Shown: piece after piece, positions 26,310 to 36,324 of the stretch
Layout of the letters: the number at the start of each line of letters is the position of its first letter
How positions within the stretch are numbered: position 1 is the stretch's first letter
NCBI RefSeq assembly: GCF_033100115.1
Contig: NZ_CP136910.1
Location: forward strand, 2,664,001-2,728,000
Reading direction: 5' to 3'
Length of the DNA stretch: 64,000 nucleotides
Origin: Anaerocolumna sp. AGMB13020
GTDB taxonomy: Bacteria > Bacillota > Clostridia > Lachnospirales > Lachnospiraceae
The notes under the pieces: model-generated
What the model was told of the DNA's origin: nothing
Databases searched by the model: none
What the model saw: the letters and a program-made list of their open reading frames with translations, nothing else
Program-made: the position numbers and the translations under genes

Positions 26310-27794
26310 CTACTCAACTTCAGCTTCCAGATGAAGTACACTGCACGCGGGTATCTTAAATGAAATTCCTTTATCTGTAATTTTATAATCCTTAAATTCC
26401 ACCGGTTCTACCGCATCCGGTTTCTCAAAGGTATTATAGGAATTGAAGCCTGCAGATAACAGCGTGGCTTTTACAGTTCTCACTTTTGTCTCTGCCAGTA
26501 TGCTCTCTACCTCATAAGCCTCGCTTACAGACAGGTTATTGATCGTGATGTGCAGCTTATTGTCTTCTCCCATTGATACGGATTCATGAAGATTAGGAAC
26601 CTTATTATTATCCTCCAGGCCGATCAGCTCAGCTTCCAGACTGCTGTCAACCAACTGTGCCTCCTGATGGTGCTTATACATATTAAATACATGATAGGTA
26701 GGAGTAAGTATCAGCTTGTCACCTTCTGTTAAGATTGCAGCTTGAAGAACATTTACCAGCTGTGCAATATTTGCCATCTTAACGCGGTCACAGTGCTTGT
26801 TAAAAATGTTTAAGTTAATTCCTGCCACAAGTGCATCTCTCATGGTGCTCTGCTGATATAAAAAGCCTGGGTTGGTTCCGGGCTCCACATCAAACCAGGT
26901 TCCCCATTCGTCTACCAGAAGTCCTACTCTTTTTTCAGGATCATATTTGCTCATAACCGTATCGTGATTTGTTATGAGTGTTTCCATATAGAGTGTCTTC
27001 TTCAGTGTCTGATACCATACCTGCTCATCAAATTCTGTGGAACTGCCTTTCTTGGACCAGTCTCCTGTTGGCAGTGTATAATAATGTACGGAGAGTCCAT
27101 CCATATGTCTTCCCGCAATTTTCATTACTACATCGGTCCAGTTGTAATCATCCGCATTGGCACCACAAGCTATTTTATATAGTTTGTTGTCTCCATAATT
27201 TCTGCAATAGGTCTGATATCTGCGGTATTCATTGGCATAGTGCTCCGGTGTCATATTTCCGCCGCAGCCCCAGCTTTCATTTCCCACTCCAAGATATTTT
27301 ACCTTCCAGGGTTCCTTCCTTCCGTTCTCTGCTCTTAAGCCTGCCATAGGGGAGATTCCGTCAAAAGTCATATACTCTACCCATTCAGACATTTCCTGTA
27401 CGGTTCCGCTTCCTAAGTTGGCATTGATATAGGGTTCACAGCCTATCTGCTCACAGAGTTCCATGAACTCGTGTGTACCAAAACTGTTATCTTCTACTAA
27501 GCCGCCCCAGTGAGTATTAACCATTTTCTTTCTGTTTTCCTTCGGTCCGATACCATCCTTCCAATGGTATTCATCTGCAAAGCAGCCACCGGGCCAGCGA
27601 AGTACGGGTATATTAAGCTCCTTAAGAGCTGCAACAACATCCTTACGCATTCCGTTTACATTTGGTATCTCAGAATTCTCCCCTACATAAATTCCCTCAT
27701 AGATACATCTTCCTAGATGCTCAGAAAAATGTCCGTAAATCTCCTTGTTAATCTTACCTTTTTTTACCTTTGGATTAATGTAAAGCTTAGCCAT
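26310..27794 (-). CDS. abfA: Alpha-L-arabinofuranosidase, GH51, short cytosolic form (AbfA type)
   Basis: 494 residues, the usual AbfA length. The N-terminus [26 protein letters not shown] and [21 protein letters not shown] are diagnostic. The acid/base Glu is in [14 protein letters not shown] and the nucleophile in LLVDEWGTW. The C-terminal beta domain ends [14 protein letters not shown]. No signal peptide. AAGGAG lies 7 bases before the ATG. It is followed by the large GH51 gene, so the two enzymes probably act on different arabino-oligosaccharides and are co-transcribed. Confidence 0.95.
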   Translation of the reverse strand: MAKLYINPKVKKGKINKEIYGHFSEHLGRCIYEGIYVGENSEIPNVNGMRKDVVAALKELNIPVLRWPGGCFADEYHWKDGIGPKENRKKMVNTHWGGLVEDNSFGTHEFMELCEQIGCEPYINANLGSGTVQEMSEWVEYMTFDGISPMAGLRAENGRKEPWKVKYLGVGNESWGCGGNMTPEHYANEYRRYQTYCRNYGDNKLYKIACGANADDYNWTDVVMKIAGRHMDGLSVHYYTLPTGDWSKKGSSTEFDEQVWYQTLKKTLYMETLITNHDTVMSKYDPEKRVGLLVDEWGTWFDVEPGTNPGFLYQQSTMRDALVAGINLNIFNKHCDRVKMANIAQLVNVLQAAILTEGDKLILTPTYHVFNMYKHHQEAQLVDSSLEAELIGLEDNNKVPNLHESVSMGEDNKLHITINNLSVSEAYEVESILAETKVRTVKATLLSAGFNSYNTFEKPDAVEPVEFKDYKITDKGISFKIPACSVLHLEAEVE

Positions 27795-28092
27795 TATTAT
27801 TCTCCTTTTCTGTAAATTATTTTAATCATAGGGCATTTAGCCAAGGATAACCTTGCATATTACACGGTATTTTTACCAGTTATGCAGATACTTTTCCTAT
27901 GTTTTTAAGACCAAATCTAAATTATTTTACATATTTATAAATATATCATATTTCACCAAAAAACTCAAATATATTTATAGTTTTTTTGCTGTTTTTTTTA
28001 CAGCCTCTTCATACCATTACAGAAAAGCCGCAGCGGCTGTTATACCGCTTTTTATAAAAGTACGTAATTATGTCTATTTTTTCACAATAAAG
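27795..28092. other. Divergent spacer between abfA and marR
   Basis: AT-rich; no coding sequence. It should hold the abfA promoter on the minus strand, but I cannot pick a convincing pair of boxes. Confidence 0.4.
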
Positions 28093-28140
28093 TTGACAAA
28101 TCAATTTTCCCAGAGTTATAATTACTCAAATTACTAAATA
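28093..28140 (+). promoter_or_regulatory. marR-MFS promoter and possible MarR operator
   Basis: TTGACA, 18-base spacer, TATAAT at 28117-28122. The -10 runs into repeated ATTACTCAAATTACTAAATAATT, whose ATTACT-AAAT words could be the autoregulatory operator. Confidence 0.8.
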
Positions 28141-28162
28141 ATTTATAGAATAAGGGTAAACT

Positions 28163-28588
28163 ATGAATGTAAATAATTCTTTGAGTAAACGTGTAAGTCA
28201 TATATCAAAATGTACCCAGCAGCATATGGATAGCAGGTTAAAGCCTCTGGAATTAAGCAGCGGCTCTTACCCCTTTCTCATGCTGTTAAGTGAAGAAGAG
28301 GGGATTAACCTGGAGAAGCTTAGCAGGCTGGCACATGTGGACAAGGCTATGACTACCAGGACGGTTCAAAAATTGATAGGCCTTGGTTTTATTGAGAGAA
28401 TACAGGATAACAAGGATCAGAGAGCCTGTAAGTTATACCTGACAGCCAAAGCAAAAGCAGTTATACCAATTATTAAAGAAGCTTTAAACAGCTGGATCAC
28501 TCAGATTACTTTTGATATTCCCGCGGATAAGCTTGAAGAATTATACAGCATGTTAGACATTATCCTGGAAAAAGCGGAAGAAAAATAG
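28163..28588 (+). CDS. MarR-family transcriptional regulator
   Basis: 141 residues. The winged HTH is clear: LEKLSRLAHVDKAMTTRTVQKLIGLGFIERIQDNKDQRACKLYLTAKAKAV, with the wing at RIQDNKDQRA. Helices at each end would form the dimer interface. It stands directly before an exporter gene, which suggests it represses its own operon until a ligand binds. It has AAGGG upstream of the ATG. Confidence 0.92.
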   Translation: MNVNNSLSKRVSHISKCTQQHMDSRLKPLELSSGSYPFLMLLSEEEGINLEKLSRLAHVDKAMTTRTVQKLIGLGFIERIQDNKDQRACKLYLTAKAKAVIPIIKEALNSWITQITFDIPADKLEELYSMLDIILEKAEEK

Positions 28589-28600
28589 GTGATGCAGATT

Positions 28601-30040
28601 ATGGAAAATCAGACCGTTATGCCCCCAAAAGTAAGGTGGGGCATTTTATTTGTTATTGTAATGTCAATTTTTATGTCCACTCTGGACGGAAGTATTGTAA
28701 ATGTAGCTTTACCCACCTTGTCAAAGAGCCTTAAGGTCACCTCCGGTGCGGTTGCCTGGGTAGTCAGTATTTATCTTATAGCAGTTTCTGCTACCATGCT
28801 GCTCTTTGGGAGACTTGGGGATATCTATGGCAAGACACGTGTATTTCAGGCAGGTCTGGCTGTATTCACACTGGGTTCGCTTCTATGCGGAATCTCAGGC
28901 ACCCTACTTATGTTATTGATATCAAGAGTAATTCAGGCAATCGGTGCTGCCGGTTTAATGTCCAACAGTCAGGGTATCATTACTCAGGTCTTTCCTGCCA
29001 ATGAACGTGGCAGGGCACTTGGCATCAATGGTACCTTTGTTGCTTTAGGTTCTCTTGTCGGTCCATCTTTGGGTGGATTTATTGTTGATTACACCAAATG
29101 GGAATATATCTTCTGGATTAATATCCCTGTCGGAATCCTGGTTATTATTCTATCCTTAAAGCTTCTGCCAAAGGCTGGTAAGGTTGTAAAAGAAAAAATA
29201 GATTTTCCGGGTTCCGTTCTGTTTATGGCCTTTATCGTATTGTTGTTTGGTGCTCTTGGACAAGTTCAGGAACTGGGTTTTGGTTCACCGGTTATTATTA
29301 TATGTCTGGCGGCTTCCCTCCCCCTATTCCTCCTGTTCCTGCGCAGAGAGAAACGGTTGGAAATGCCTTTGCTGGAATTATCTTTATTTAAGAGCAAGTG
29401 GTTTACAATCAGCTTGATCTGCAGCTTTATAAGCTTTATCGCCATCTTCTGCTCAAATATCATAATGCCGTTTTACCTGCAGGATGCTTTACAGATGTCT
29501 CCTGGAAGAGCCGGTGCTTTCCTGTCCATTTATCCCCTTGTGCTTGCACTTACAGCGCCCATTAGCGGACATCTTTCTGATAAGATCGGTTCGGAAATCC
29601 TGACACTGGTCGGATTAAGCCTTACCAGTACGGGGCTTCTGCTCCTGTCAACCCTGGATGCTGCACCCAATTATGTGGTAATGGGAGTTTATATTGCAAT
29701 TATGTCCTTTGGTAATGCACTGTTCCAGTCACCTAATACCTCTCTTGTTATGTCCACGCTTCCAAGGAACAAACTTGGTATCGGAGGCAGCATCAGTGCT
29801 CTAGTCCGAAACCTGGGAATGATTGTTGGTATTACCCTTGCTACTACTCTGTTATATCAGTCCATGAGCGGAAAGTTAGGCTATCATGTCAGTGATATTG
29901 CTGCTGCAGGAACTCCTGCCTTTATCTTTGCCATGAGAATCGTGTATCTTACAGCTTTCATAATATGCCTTGCCGGTGTATCCATTACTGCTTTCAGACT
30001 GATATCAAGAAAGAAGGAAAAGAGCAGATCAGAAGCTTAA
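28601..30040 (+). CDS. MFS drug exporter, DHA2 (EmrB/QacA) family
   Basis: About 479 residues from ATG 28601 (AGGTGA upstream); GTG 28589 and ATG 28592 are alternatives, and all overlap or abut the marR stop. Hydrophobic segments fit 14 transmembrane helices. Motifs include FMSTLDGSIVNVALPTL in helix 1, the loop 2-3 motif LFGRLGDIYGKTRVF and the antiporter motif region GALGAAGLMSNSQGI-like. It is a proton-coupled exporter of amphiphilic compounds, presumably controlled by MarR. The substrate cannot be read from sequence. Confidence 0.9.
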   Translation: MENQTVMPPKVRWGILFVIVMSIFMSTLDGSIVNVALPTLSKSLKVTSGAVAWVVSIYLIAVSATMLLFGRLGDIYGKTRVFQAGLAVFTLGSLLCGISGTLLMLLISRVIQAIGAAGLMSNSQGIITQVFPANERGRALGINGTFVALGSLVGPSLGGFIVDYTKWEYIFWINIPVGILVIILSLKLLPKAGKVVKEKIDFPGSVLFMAFIVLLFGALGQVQELGFGSPVIIICLAASLPLFLLFLRREKRLEMPLLELSLFKSKWFTISLICSFISFIAIFCSNIIMPFYLQDALQMSPGRAGAFLSIYPLVLALTAPISGHLSDKIGSEILTLVGLSLTSTGLLLLSTLDAAPNYVVMGVYIAIMSFGNALFQSPNTSLVMSTLPRNKLGIGGSISALVRNLGMIVGITLATTLLYQSMSGKLGYHVSDIAAAGTPAFIFAMRIVYLTAFIICLAGVSITAFRLISRKKEKSRSEA

Positions 30041-30471
30041 TTCCTGACTGCAGAAACAGAGTGAATAAAGGATAAATAAAGATGTTCTGTGCCAGGTTAT
30101 ACATCTTAGAAATTGTTGTCACCAGCCATAGAACTTCTTTTATTTGCATTACAACGTTTACAGTTATTTCCATCCTCTAAAACCAGTGCCTGAAATACCT
30201 GCTGAGAAAAGAAAAAGGATTGAGAGACAGCAGTTCCAACTTCTGACTTGTTTCCGTTTACCGGCGCACAATCAAATTATTCTACCTCAATACTTGTTTT
30301 ATTTATAGGTACAGGTCTTGCTTTTAAGGCGGGGCTTTTGTGCTGCTATTCTAGGCGGACAGGTTTTATCGAGGTAAGGGTAATATTTCATCATTAGTGC
30401 AATACATACAAACAAGCTGTAATATTTCTGCAAATTACAGGTATCGCAGATTTCAAAGCTTGCCAGTCTTC
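30041..30471. other. Convergent spacer without recognised gene
   Basis: Contains a short stem AAGATGT/ACATCTT near 30080-30110 and CTGTAAT/ATTACAG near 30417-30440. Neither has a good T tract. No coding region is supported. Confidence 0.4.
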
Positions 30472-31260
30472 TTAATTTAATCTCATATTTCCAAAGAACG
30501 TATCTTTGACCACACCAAAGTATTCTCTTACATAATAATGAACGGTCAGCACATCATCATTTGGTGCACCGAATCCGCTGACTTGCTCAAACCCCTGCTG
30601 TTTTGCCAGTCTTACAGCACGATAAACATGAAATTGGTTGGTAACTACAACGATTTTTATCCTATTCTCTAGGGTATGACCTGTCTCTCTGCCCACAATA
30701 ATATTCTTACTGTTGCGTAGATTCTCATAAGTATTCACCGAAGTATCCTCAAGTAATATCTTGCTACTATCTGCCCCAGAAGCAACAAGATATTCCTTCA
30801 TTGCCAAAGCTTCTGTAATGTCTTCTCCTTTTCCTTGTCCTCCTGCTACGATTACAAAGGATTCGGGATTATCCTTCAGATAGGCAAGAGCCGTATCCAG
30901 CCGATTCTTTAATGCACGGGATACTGTGGTACCCTTTACCTGTGCTCCTAATACGATTACATAATCCGCTCCGGAAGAAGCCTCCTTCTTTCCTTCCATC
31001 CATATACTCCCTTCTGCAAAGGTAAAACTTCCGACCACTGTAATAAATAGCAGAAGAAAGCCATATCGGAAGAGCTTCGGAACAGGAAAATGATTAAGAT
31101 GCAGGAAAAGCAAAGATATGCTAAGCAAAAGGCAGAATCCGCCCAGTGCAGGCCAGAACCATAAGAAAGCTGTACCGAGACCTGAATAAAATACAATTAC
31201 AAAGAAATAAATTCCGCAGAGTAAAAAAATCAATAGAAAAAACAAGGCAAATGCAAGCAT
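30472..31260 (-). CDS. YdcF-family (DUF218) membrane protein
   Basis: 262 residues from ATG 31260 with GGAGG at 7 bases; GTG 31278 is inside that site. Four transmembrane segments in the first 100 residues lead to a DUF218 domain: ADYVIVLGAQVKGTTVSRALKNRLDTAL, VIVAGGQGKGEDITEALAM and ILLEDTSVNTYENLRNSK, ending VVVTNQFHVYRAVRLAKQQG. Members such as SanA/ElyC/YdcF affect envelope integrity or bind SAM; the reaction here is unknown. Confidence 0.88.
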   Translation of the reverse strand: MLAFALFFLLIFLLCGIYFFVIVFYSGLGTAFLWFWPALGGFCLLLSISLLFLHLNHFPVPKLFRYGFLLLFITVVGSFTFAEGSIWMEGKKEASSGADYVIVLGAQVKGTTVSRALKNRLDTALAYLKDNPESFVIVAGGQGKGEDITEALAMKEYLVASGADSSKILLEDTSVNTYENLRNSKNIIVGRETGHTLENRIKIVVVTNQFHVYRAVRLAKQQGFEQVSGFGAPNDDVLTVHYYVREYFGVVKDTFFGNMRLN

Positions 31261-31529
31261 GGCATGGCCTCCTTTCACACCGGACTGCCGGTTCTTTTCA
31301 ATTAATACATTTCAGTAAATTTCTAAAACTTATCTATTACTTTATCACGAATGAGTATAGATAGGCCATTCATTTTGTATTAATAATCATTAAGATTTTC
31401 TTGTGAAAATATTCCATCCCTGACGAAAGAGCACGTTATTCCTACCAAAGAAAATTATATCACAATCGCTCCAATTCCTTCTTCTCAAAATATAGATTAA
31501 TCAAAGTATCTTTTATCAAATCTGGTATT

Positions 31530-31568
31530 AAAAAAGACACTACTTCAAATAAAAGTAGTGTCTTTTTT
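31530..31568. terminator. Bidirectional terminator after ahpF
   Basis: AAAAAAGACACTACT pairs with AGTAGTGTCTTTTTT around an AT-rich loop. It ends the ahpCF transcript on the minus strand. Confidence 0.92.
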
Positions 31569-31587
31569 ATCCACTAATCCGCTTGTT

Positions 31588-33114
31588 CTAATTGCGGATA
31601 ATATAGTCAAAAGCACTCAGTGCTGCATTGGCTCCGGAACCCATTGCAATTACAATCTGTTTATATGGACTATTCGTACAGTCACCAGCTGCAAATACAC
31701 CGGGGATATTCGTATTATTATGAATGTCCACTTCAATCTCACCGGAACGGGAGCGGGTCACTGTGTCACCAAGCCAGTCAGTGTTTGGTACAAGTCCTAT
31801 CTGTACAAACACTCCCTGTAATTCTATGTGCTGCTCCTCACCTGTGGTTCTGTCGGCAAAAGTTATTCCGTTTACTTTATCTGTACCCGTTATTTCTTTT
31901 GTCTGTACATTCTTATATACGTTTACATTTCTTAAGCTATTCAACTTTTCCTGCAGTACTGCATCTGCCTTTAATTCCGACATAAATTCCAGTACAACAA
32001 CCTTCTCTGCTATGCCCGCAAGGTCGATGGCTGCTTCGATACCAGAGTTACCGCCTCCGATGACTGCTACTGCTTTGCCCTTGAATAAAGGTCCGTCACA
32101 ATGGGGGCAATAAGCAACTCCTTTGTTCTTAAATTCTGCCTCTCCGGGAACTCCTACATTTCTCCATCTGGCACCTGTACTTAAGATGACTGCCTTGCTT
32201 TTCAGCACAGCGCCGTTTTCCAGCTCAACTTCAATGAGATCCTTTTTCTTCAGACCTTTTGCACGAAGGGATTTTATTATATCAACCTCGTAATTTTTTA
32301 CATGCTCTTCGAGGCTCTGTGCCAGCTTAGGCCCTTCTGTATATTGAATACCAATGAGATTCTCTATTCCCATGGTCTCCAGAACCTGACCGCCGAAGCG
32401 CTCTGCTACGATGCCAGTCCTTATGCCTTTCCTTGCCGCATAGATTGCAGCACTGGCACCTGCAGGGCCACCGCCAACTATAAGCACATCAAAAGGTTCT
32501 TTCTCCTCCAGCTCCGAAGCTTCCGGGAGGCTGCCAAGCTTTGCAAGAATATCTTCTACCGTCATTCTTCCGCCTGCCAGAAATTCACCATTCAGATAAA
32601 GAGCCGGTACAGCCAGAATATTCTTATCCTCAACCTCCTTCTTAAATACTCCTCCATCAATCATGGTATGCGTTATGTTAGGATTCAGCACACTCATAAT
32701 ACCGGCGGCCTGCACCACCTCCGGACAATTATGGCAACTTAAGCTGATGTAAGTTTCAAAGTGATACTCACCCTTTAAGTGCTTGATCTGCTCCTTTACT
32801 TTTTCTTCTATTTTAGGTGGTCTGCCGCTGACCTGAAGAAGTGCCAGTACAAAGGAGTTAAATTCATGCCCCAAGGGAATTCCTGCAAAGGTAAGGCCTT
32901 TTTCTTCTCCTTTACGGCAAATTTGAAAGCTGGGAGTTCTTGCAAGGCTTACCGGTTCTATATCTATTCTTTCTGAAAGAGAAGCCACTTCTTTTACGAA
33001 GTCCTCCAGCTCTTTTGAGGTATTATCAGAACCGGCACTTAACTTAATTAGCAGGTCGCTTTCCAGGAGCTTTAAATATTCACTTAGCTGATTTCGTATA
33101 TCAGTATCCAGCAT
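31588..33114 (-). CDS. ahpF: Alkyl hydroperoxide reductase subunit F
   Basis: 508 residues, the normal AhpF length. This flavoprotein passes electrons from NADH to AhpC. The N-terminal double-thioredoxin domain carries SLSCHNCPEV (CxxC). The FAD site is DVLIVGGGPAGASAAIYAARKG, the NADH site VAVIGGGNSGIEAAIDLAG and the flavin-linked disulfide YCPHCDGP. The ending TNSPYKQIVIAMGSGANAALSAFDYI is typical of the TrxR fold. It lies downstream of ahpC with a hairpin between them. Confidence 0.95.
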   Translation of the reverse strand: MLDTDIRNQLSEYLKLLESDLLIKLSAGSDNTSKELEDFVKEVASLSERIDIEPVSLARTPSFQICRKGEEKGLTFAGIPLGHEFNSFVLALLQVSGRPPKIEEKVKEQIKHLKGEYHFETYISLSCHNCPEVVQAAGIMSVLNPNITHTMIDGGVFKKEVEDKNILAVPALYLNGEFLAGGRMTVEDILAKLGSLPEASELEEKEPFDVLIVGGGPAGASAAIYAARKGIRTGIVAERFGGQVLETMGIENLIGIQYTEGPKLAQSLEEHVKNYEVDIIKSLRAKGLKKKDLIEVELENGAVLKSKAVILSTGARWRNVGVPGEAEFKNKGVAYCPHCDGPLFKGKAVAVIGGGNSGIEAAIDLAGIAEKVVVLEFMSELKADAVLQEKLNSLRNVNVYKNVQTKEITGTDKVNGITFADRTTGEEQHIELQGVFVQIGLVPNTDWLGDTVTRSRSGEIEVDIHNNTNIPGVFAAGDCTNSPYKQIVIAMGSGANAALSAFDYIIRN

Positions 33115-33167
33115 AATTTATACCCACTGCATATCGCAAGCCTTCCTGCGATGCTGCCACAAATAGA

Positions 33168-33224
33168 AAGAGTGAAAGAATCTCTACGTGGCATCCTTTC
33201 AATTTATCATTTTCTTTCACTCTT
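33168..33224 (-). promoter_or_regulatory. Intercistronic hairpin between ahpC and ahpF
   Basis: A perfect 13-bp stem, AAGAGTGAAAGAA/TTCTTTCACTCTT, stands in the 164-base spacer. The minus strand continues CTATTTG, a poor U-tract. It could lower ahpF relative to ahpC or stabilise the ahpC message. Confidence 0.7.
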
Positions 33225-33278
33225 ATTCCTCCTTAAAATGACTTTCCATATTACATGCCAATCAGCAATGTAAAACGC

Positions 33279-33842
33279 TTAAATCTTTCCTACCAGATCG
33301 AGGCTGGGCTTTAAGGTTGAGCCTCCCTCTTTCCACTTGGCAGGGCATACTTCACCGGGGTTGTTTCTTACATACTGAGCCGCTTTAATCTTATCCACCA
33401 GCACATCCGCATTACGGCCAATGCTGCCTGCATTAATCTCAACTGCTACAATAATTCCGTCCGGGTCAACTAAGAAGGTTCCTCTGTCTGCCAGTCCGTC
33501 AGCTTCGATTAATACATCAAAATTTCTGGAAATGGTATGAGAAGGATCACCGATCATGGTATAGGTAATCTTCTTGATAGCTTCAGAGGTATCATGCCAA
33601 GCTTTGTGTGTAAAATGAGTGTCAGTTGATACAGAGTACACTTCAGCTCCCAGTTTCTTAAAGGTATCATAATTGCTCTGTAAATCTTCCAGTTCTGTAG
33701 GGCACACGAAGGTGAAATCCGCAGGATAAAAGCAAATAATGCTCCAGTTTCCCTTGAAATCCTGTTCTGAAACCTCTACAAATTTACCGTTACGAAATGC
33801 CTGTGCTACAAATGGTTTTACTTCTGTTCCGATTAATGACAT
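33279..33842 (-). CDS. ahpC: Alkyl hydroperoxide reductase subunit C (2-Cys peroxiredoxin)
   Basis: 187 residues, the canonical length. The peroxidatic Cys is in [16 protein letters not shown], the resolving Cys in GEVCPAKW near the C-terminus. The Arg of the active site is in the NADVLV-preceding [11 protein letters not shown] segment. It reduces peroxides and is recycled by AhpF, encoded downstream. AGGAGG lies 8 bases before the ATG. Confidence 0.97.
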   Translation of the reverse strand: MSLIGTEVKPFVAQAFRNGKFVEVSEQDFKGNWSIICFYPADFTFVCPTELEDLQSNYDTFKKLGAEVYSVSTDTHFTHKAWHDTSEAIKKITYTMIGDPSHTISRNFDVLIEADGLADRGTFLVDPDGIIVAVEINAGSIGRNADVLVDKIKAAQYVRNNPGEVCPAKWKEGGSTLKPSLDLVGKI

Positions 33843-33900
33843 ATTTATTTCCTCCTAAGATTTCAAATTTATTGATAAATTATTATTAATAACTAATACT

Positions 33901-33948
33901 AGTAATCATTACTGTTATTATAATATAACAAACTTAGATTTGTGTCAA
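33901..33948 (-). promoter_or_regulatory. ahpC promoter with palindromic operator at +1
   Basis: Minus strand: TTGACA (33943-33948), 17-base spacer, TATTAT (33920-33925). Just downstream, AGTAATCATTACT (33901-33913) is a perfect 6-1-6 palindrome near the start of transcription. Its form resembles a PerR/Fur box (7-1-7), though the bases differ from the TTATAAT consensus. Confidence 0.75.
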
Positions 33949-34242
33949 GTACAAAATTACTAAATTTTGTGATTTTTCCTATTCCATTATTTTAATTGAA
34001 TTGTCACAGAAATTCTTATTCGTGTACTATAACACGAATTTAAACAGACCTCCGCTTTTTCTCGTTCCAAATAACTTTAGCTCCATACAGCAAAAGTTAC
34101 TAGGAGCAGCTCATAAAGCAAAAGCCATACGTGCTGCAGATAGGAATAACACACAAACTTTTCTTGTTATTATATTACACGAGGATAGATTCTCCTTTTA
34201 TAAGCAATGGTATTCAATGTATTTATATTATGGTAATAAAAA

Positions 34243-34277
34243 ACCGGTGAAATTTCTGTTTAAGAAATTTCACCGGT
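34243..34277 (-). terminator. Terminator of the STAS-like gene
   Basis: ACCGGTGAAATTTCT pairs perfectly over 15 bp with AGAAATTTCACCGGT; the minus strand continues TTTTTT. Confidence 0.92.
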
Positions 34278-34329
34278 ATGTATGGGAAGTCAGGGATTAA
34301 AAATCAATACGCAATCGGGAAAGTTATAA

Positions 34330-34713
34330 TTAAAGCTTTGCCATTAACCAAGTCATAGCTTCTTCTTCATTTAAGAAAGCCTGCTGAGGGAACTTAGATG
34401 AAATAGCTCTATTGATCTGCATTTTTACAATTGCACTGTCTACGATGGAGGCAGTAGCAACAAGATTATTCTCTGCAAGCCAGTCAGCATGTTTAGCCAT
34501 AACTTCTCCAAGATCGGACATTTTGTATTTTCTTAAGTCAGCAGCACTTACCCAAGGCTTATTACCCATTGCAGGTCCGATAACCTTTTCATACTGACTA
34601 TGATATTCAATATAGTCTTCCTTTGTCCAAGAACCTACGGGTGTTTCAAATACTAGTCTTTTTTCAACATCGTAATTAATAGTATACAGCCCCTTTGGGT
34701 GTGTAATCATCAT
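34330..34713 (-). CDS. SpoIIAA/STAS-like small protein
   Basis: 127 residues from ATG 34713 with AGGAGG 9 bases upstream; the TTG at 34773 has none. The pattern, a beta strand YTINYDVEKRLVFETPVGSWTKEDYIEYHSQYEKVI, then WVSAADLRKYKMSDLG and ATASIVDSAIVKMQINRA, fits the SpoIIAA-like/STAS fold seen in bacterial lipid-binding or anti-anti-sigma-related proteins. Assignment is by fold impression only. It follows the chemoreceptor gene by 82 bases and shares its transcript and riboswitch. Confidence 0.5.
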   Translation of the reverse strand: MMITHPKGLYTINYDVEKRLVFETPVGSWTKEDYIEYHSQYEKVIGPAMGNKPWVSAADLRKYKMSDLGEVMAKHADWLAENNLVATASIVDSAIVKMQINRAISSKFPQQAFLNEEEAMTWLMAKL

Positions 34714-34795
34714 AATAATTTTCCTCCTGAGTAAAATATTATATTTTTGAAACAGAGTAAATCTCTGTGACAAGCGATGAAAAAATTACAGATTG

Positions 34796-36055
34796 TTATT
34801 GATCAAATTCTACCAACTGCTGCTTTAATGTCTCAGCAATATTATACATCTCTTTCGAGCATTCTGCTACTAACTGTATCAGATTATTCTGCTCTTCAAC
34901 GGAGGAAGAAACCTCTTCTGTTCCGGCGGCAGTTTCTTCGGAGATACTCGCAACCGTTGCAATCATATCTTCAGCTTCTTTTGCATCTTCTGTTAAAGTG
35001 GCAGTCGCATTATATGCAGCTTTAACTTTTACACCGATAGAATATACCTTATCGGATATATCAGATATGGAAGACACGGTCTTCTCAAATGCCTTTTCCT
35101 GTTCCTGTGAAAGGTCATTGGCTTTGGTAATTTGCGTTACTGTATTTTCTATTCCCTGTTGTACATCGTTTATAATTTCTGTAATCTGCTTTCCGGATTC
35201 TGCTGACTGTTCTGCAAGCTTACGAATTTCTTCGGATACAACGGCAAACCCTCTTCCGTGCTCGCCTGCTCTTGCAGCTTCTATTGCAGCATTTAAGGCT
35301 AACAGATTTGTCTGTTGTGCTACGCCTTTTATTACCTCTAATATTTTTCCGATTTCTTTGGACTTGTCCATTAAGTCCGTGATTGCTCCTCGCATATTCT
35401 CAGTAAGAACCTTGTTCTCAGCCATCTTTTCTTCCTGGAATTTGATGGATCCCTTCACTTCCTCCATGGCATTAATTGCTCCGTCAGCAACTTTATCTGA
35501 CTGTGCCATATCTTCACCGATACAAAGAATCATCTCGGTAATATTATTGATGCGCACACTTCCTTTTTCGGTTGATTCAGCCTGCTGAGTTGCGCCTTCT
35601 GCCAACTGTGTTATAGATAGTGTAACTCTGCTTGAAATATCACTCATTTCAGCTGAAGATTGTTTTAACTCACTGGTCGAATAGGTTATGATATCGACAG
35701 ATTCCTTTACACTGCCAATAAATTCTTTTATGCCTGCAGGAAGATGACCTTGTGTTCTTGTGGATTCAGCGGCTGCCGCAACTTCCTGGTATGCCGTCTC
35801 TGTCACATTACCCAAATCAATTTCTCGCAATTTCTGGTTCAGTAAAAATGCAAGGCAAAGGGTAGCCACTACCCCTATCACTACTGCAAAAATAACCATA
35901 AAAAGCAGAAGGCTTAAAGTGCTGCCTCCTTTGTTTAACAATGACTGGGCTTTAAAAAATCCGCCTGCGGTTACAAGAACAATGCTGCCTGATAAAACGG
36001 CTAAACTAGTGATAAAAACATTTTTTTTCAAGCCTTTTTCTCTGAAAATTTCCAC
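34796..36055 (-). CDS. Methyl-accepting chemotaxis protein, short-sensor type
   Basis: About 419 residues starting at GTG 36055 with AGGAGG at 8 bases; the TTG at 36073 would sit inside the leader. Two transmembrane helices near the N-terminus are separated by only a few residues, so there is almost no periplasmic sensor. The cytoplasmic signalling domain includes the hairpin tip [44 protein letters not shown], the CheA/CheW contact. It may sense membrane state or work with a partner. Expression is under a c-di-GMP-I riboswitch. Confidence 0.9.
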   Translation of the reverse strand: MEIFREKGLKKNVFITSLAVLSGSIVLVTAGGFFKAQSLLNKGGSTLSLLLFMVIFAVVIGVVATLCLAFLLNQKLREIDLGNVTETAYQEVAAAAESTRTQGHLPAGIKEFIGSVKESVDIITYSTSELKQSSAEMSDISSRVTLSITQLAEGATQQAESTEKGSVRINNITEMILCIGEDMAQSDKVADGAINAMEEVKGSIKFQEEKMAENKVLTENMRGAITDLMDKSKEIGKILEVIKGVAQQTNLLALNAAIEAARAGEHGRGFAVVSEEIRKLAEQSAESGKQITEIINDVQQGIENTVTQITKANDLSQEQEKAFEKTVSSISDISDKVYSIGVKVKAAYNATATLTEDAKEAEDMIATVASISEETAAGTEEVSSSVEEQNNLIQLVAECSKEMYNIAETLKQQLVEFDQ

Positions 36056-36096
36056 TTTCAAGTCCTCCTGCAATTATAAGCTGTTTCTATAGCATT

Positions 36097-36132
36097 AAAA
36101 AAGCCATTTGTAGTTGATACCCCACAAATGGC
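36097..36132 (-). terminator. Riboswitch expression-platform terminator
   Basis: GCCATTTGT/ACAAATGGC stem followed on the minus strand by T6-7, immediately before the ribosome binding site of the chemoreceptor. Confidence 0.9.
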
Positions 36133-36137
36133 TAATA

Positions 36138-36217
36138 TTAACTACGGCAACCCGACTATCATAGTTTTCACCTTAGACTCGTGGCTTTGCGTCCCCATCT
36201 TTAGAAGAGTTTGCTAT
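36138..36217 (-). ncRNA. Cyclic-di-GMP-I (GEMM) riboswitch aptamer
   Basis: The minus strand reads AGCAAACTC, then GGGGACGCAAAGCCACGAG, GTCTAAGG, an ATGATAGTCGGG and GGTTGCCG closing segment. These are the conserved P2 GCAAAG tetraloop region, the junction A and the tetraloop receptor of the GEMM-I class, with the right spacing. The aptamer is about 80 nt and lies between a promoter and the chemoreceptor gene. Confidence 0.95.
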
Positions 36218-36324
36218 TTTCAATTAATCTGGATATAGAAATAAATTGCATAATTTGTAATTCTACACTATATTTCTAAATATCTTGCTATATTATGTCA
36301 TATCATGTCTATTCGCATAATAAG

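Noticed and set aside
34001..34300. 99-codon plus-strand frame upstream of ahpC
   Set aside because: It overlaps the terminator of the STAS-like gene, lacks a ribosome binding site and has no recognisable sequence.
34998..35588. Long plus-strand frames opposite the chemoreceptor genes, also at 42074, 50353 and 51706
   Set aside because: Antisense shadows of the conserved signalling domain, with Ala/Ser-rich composition from codon complement and no start signals.
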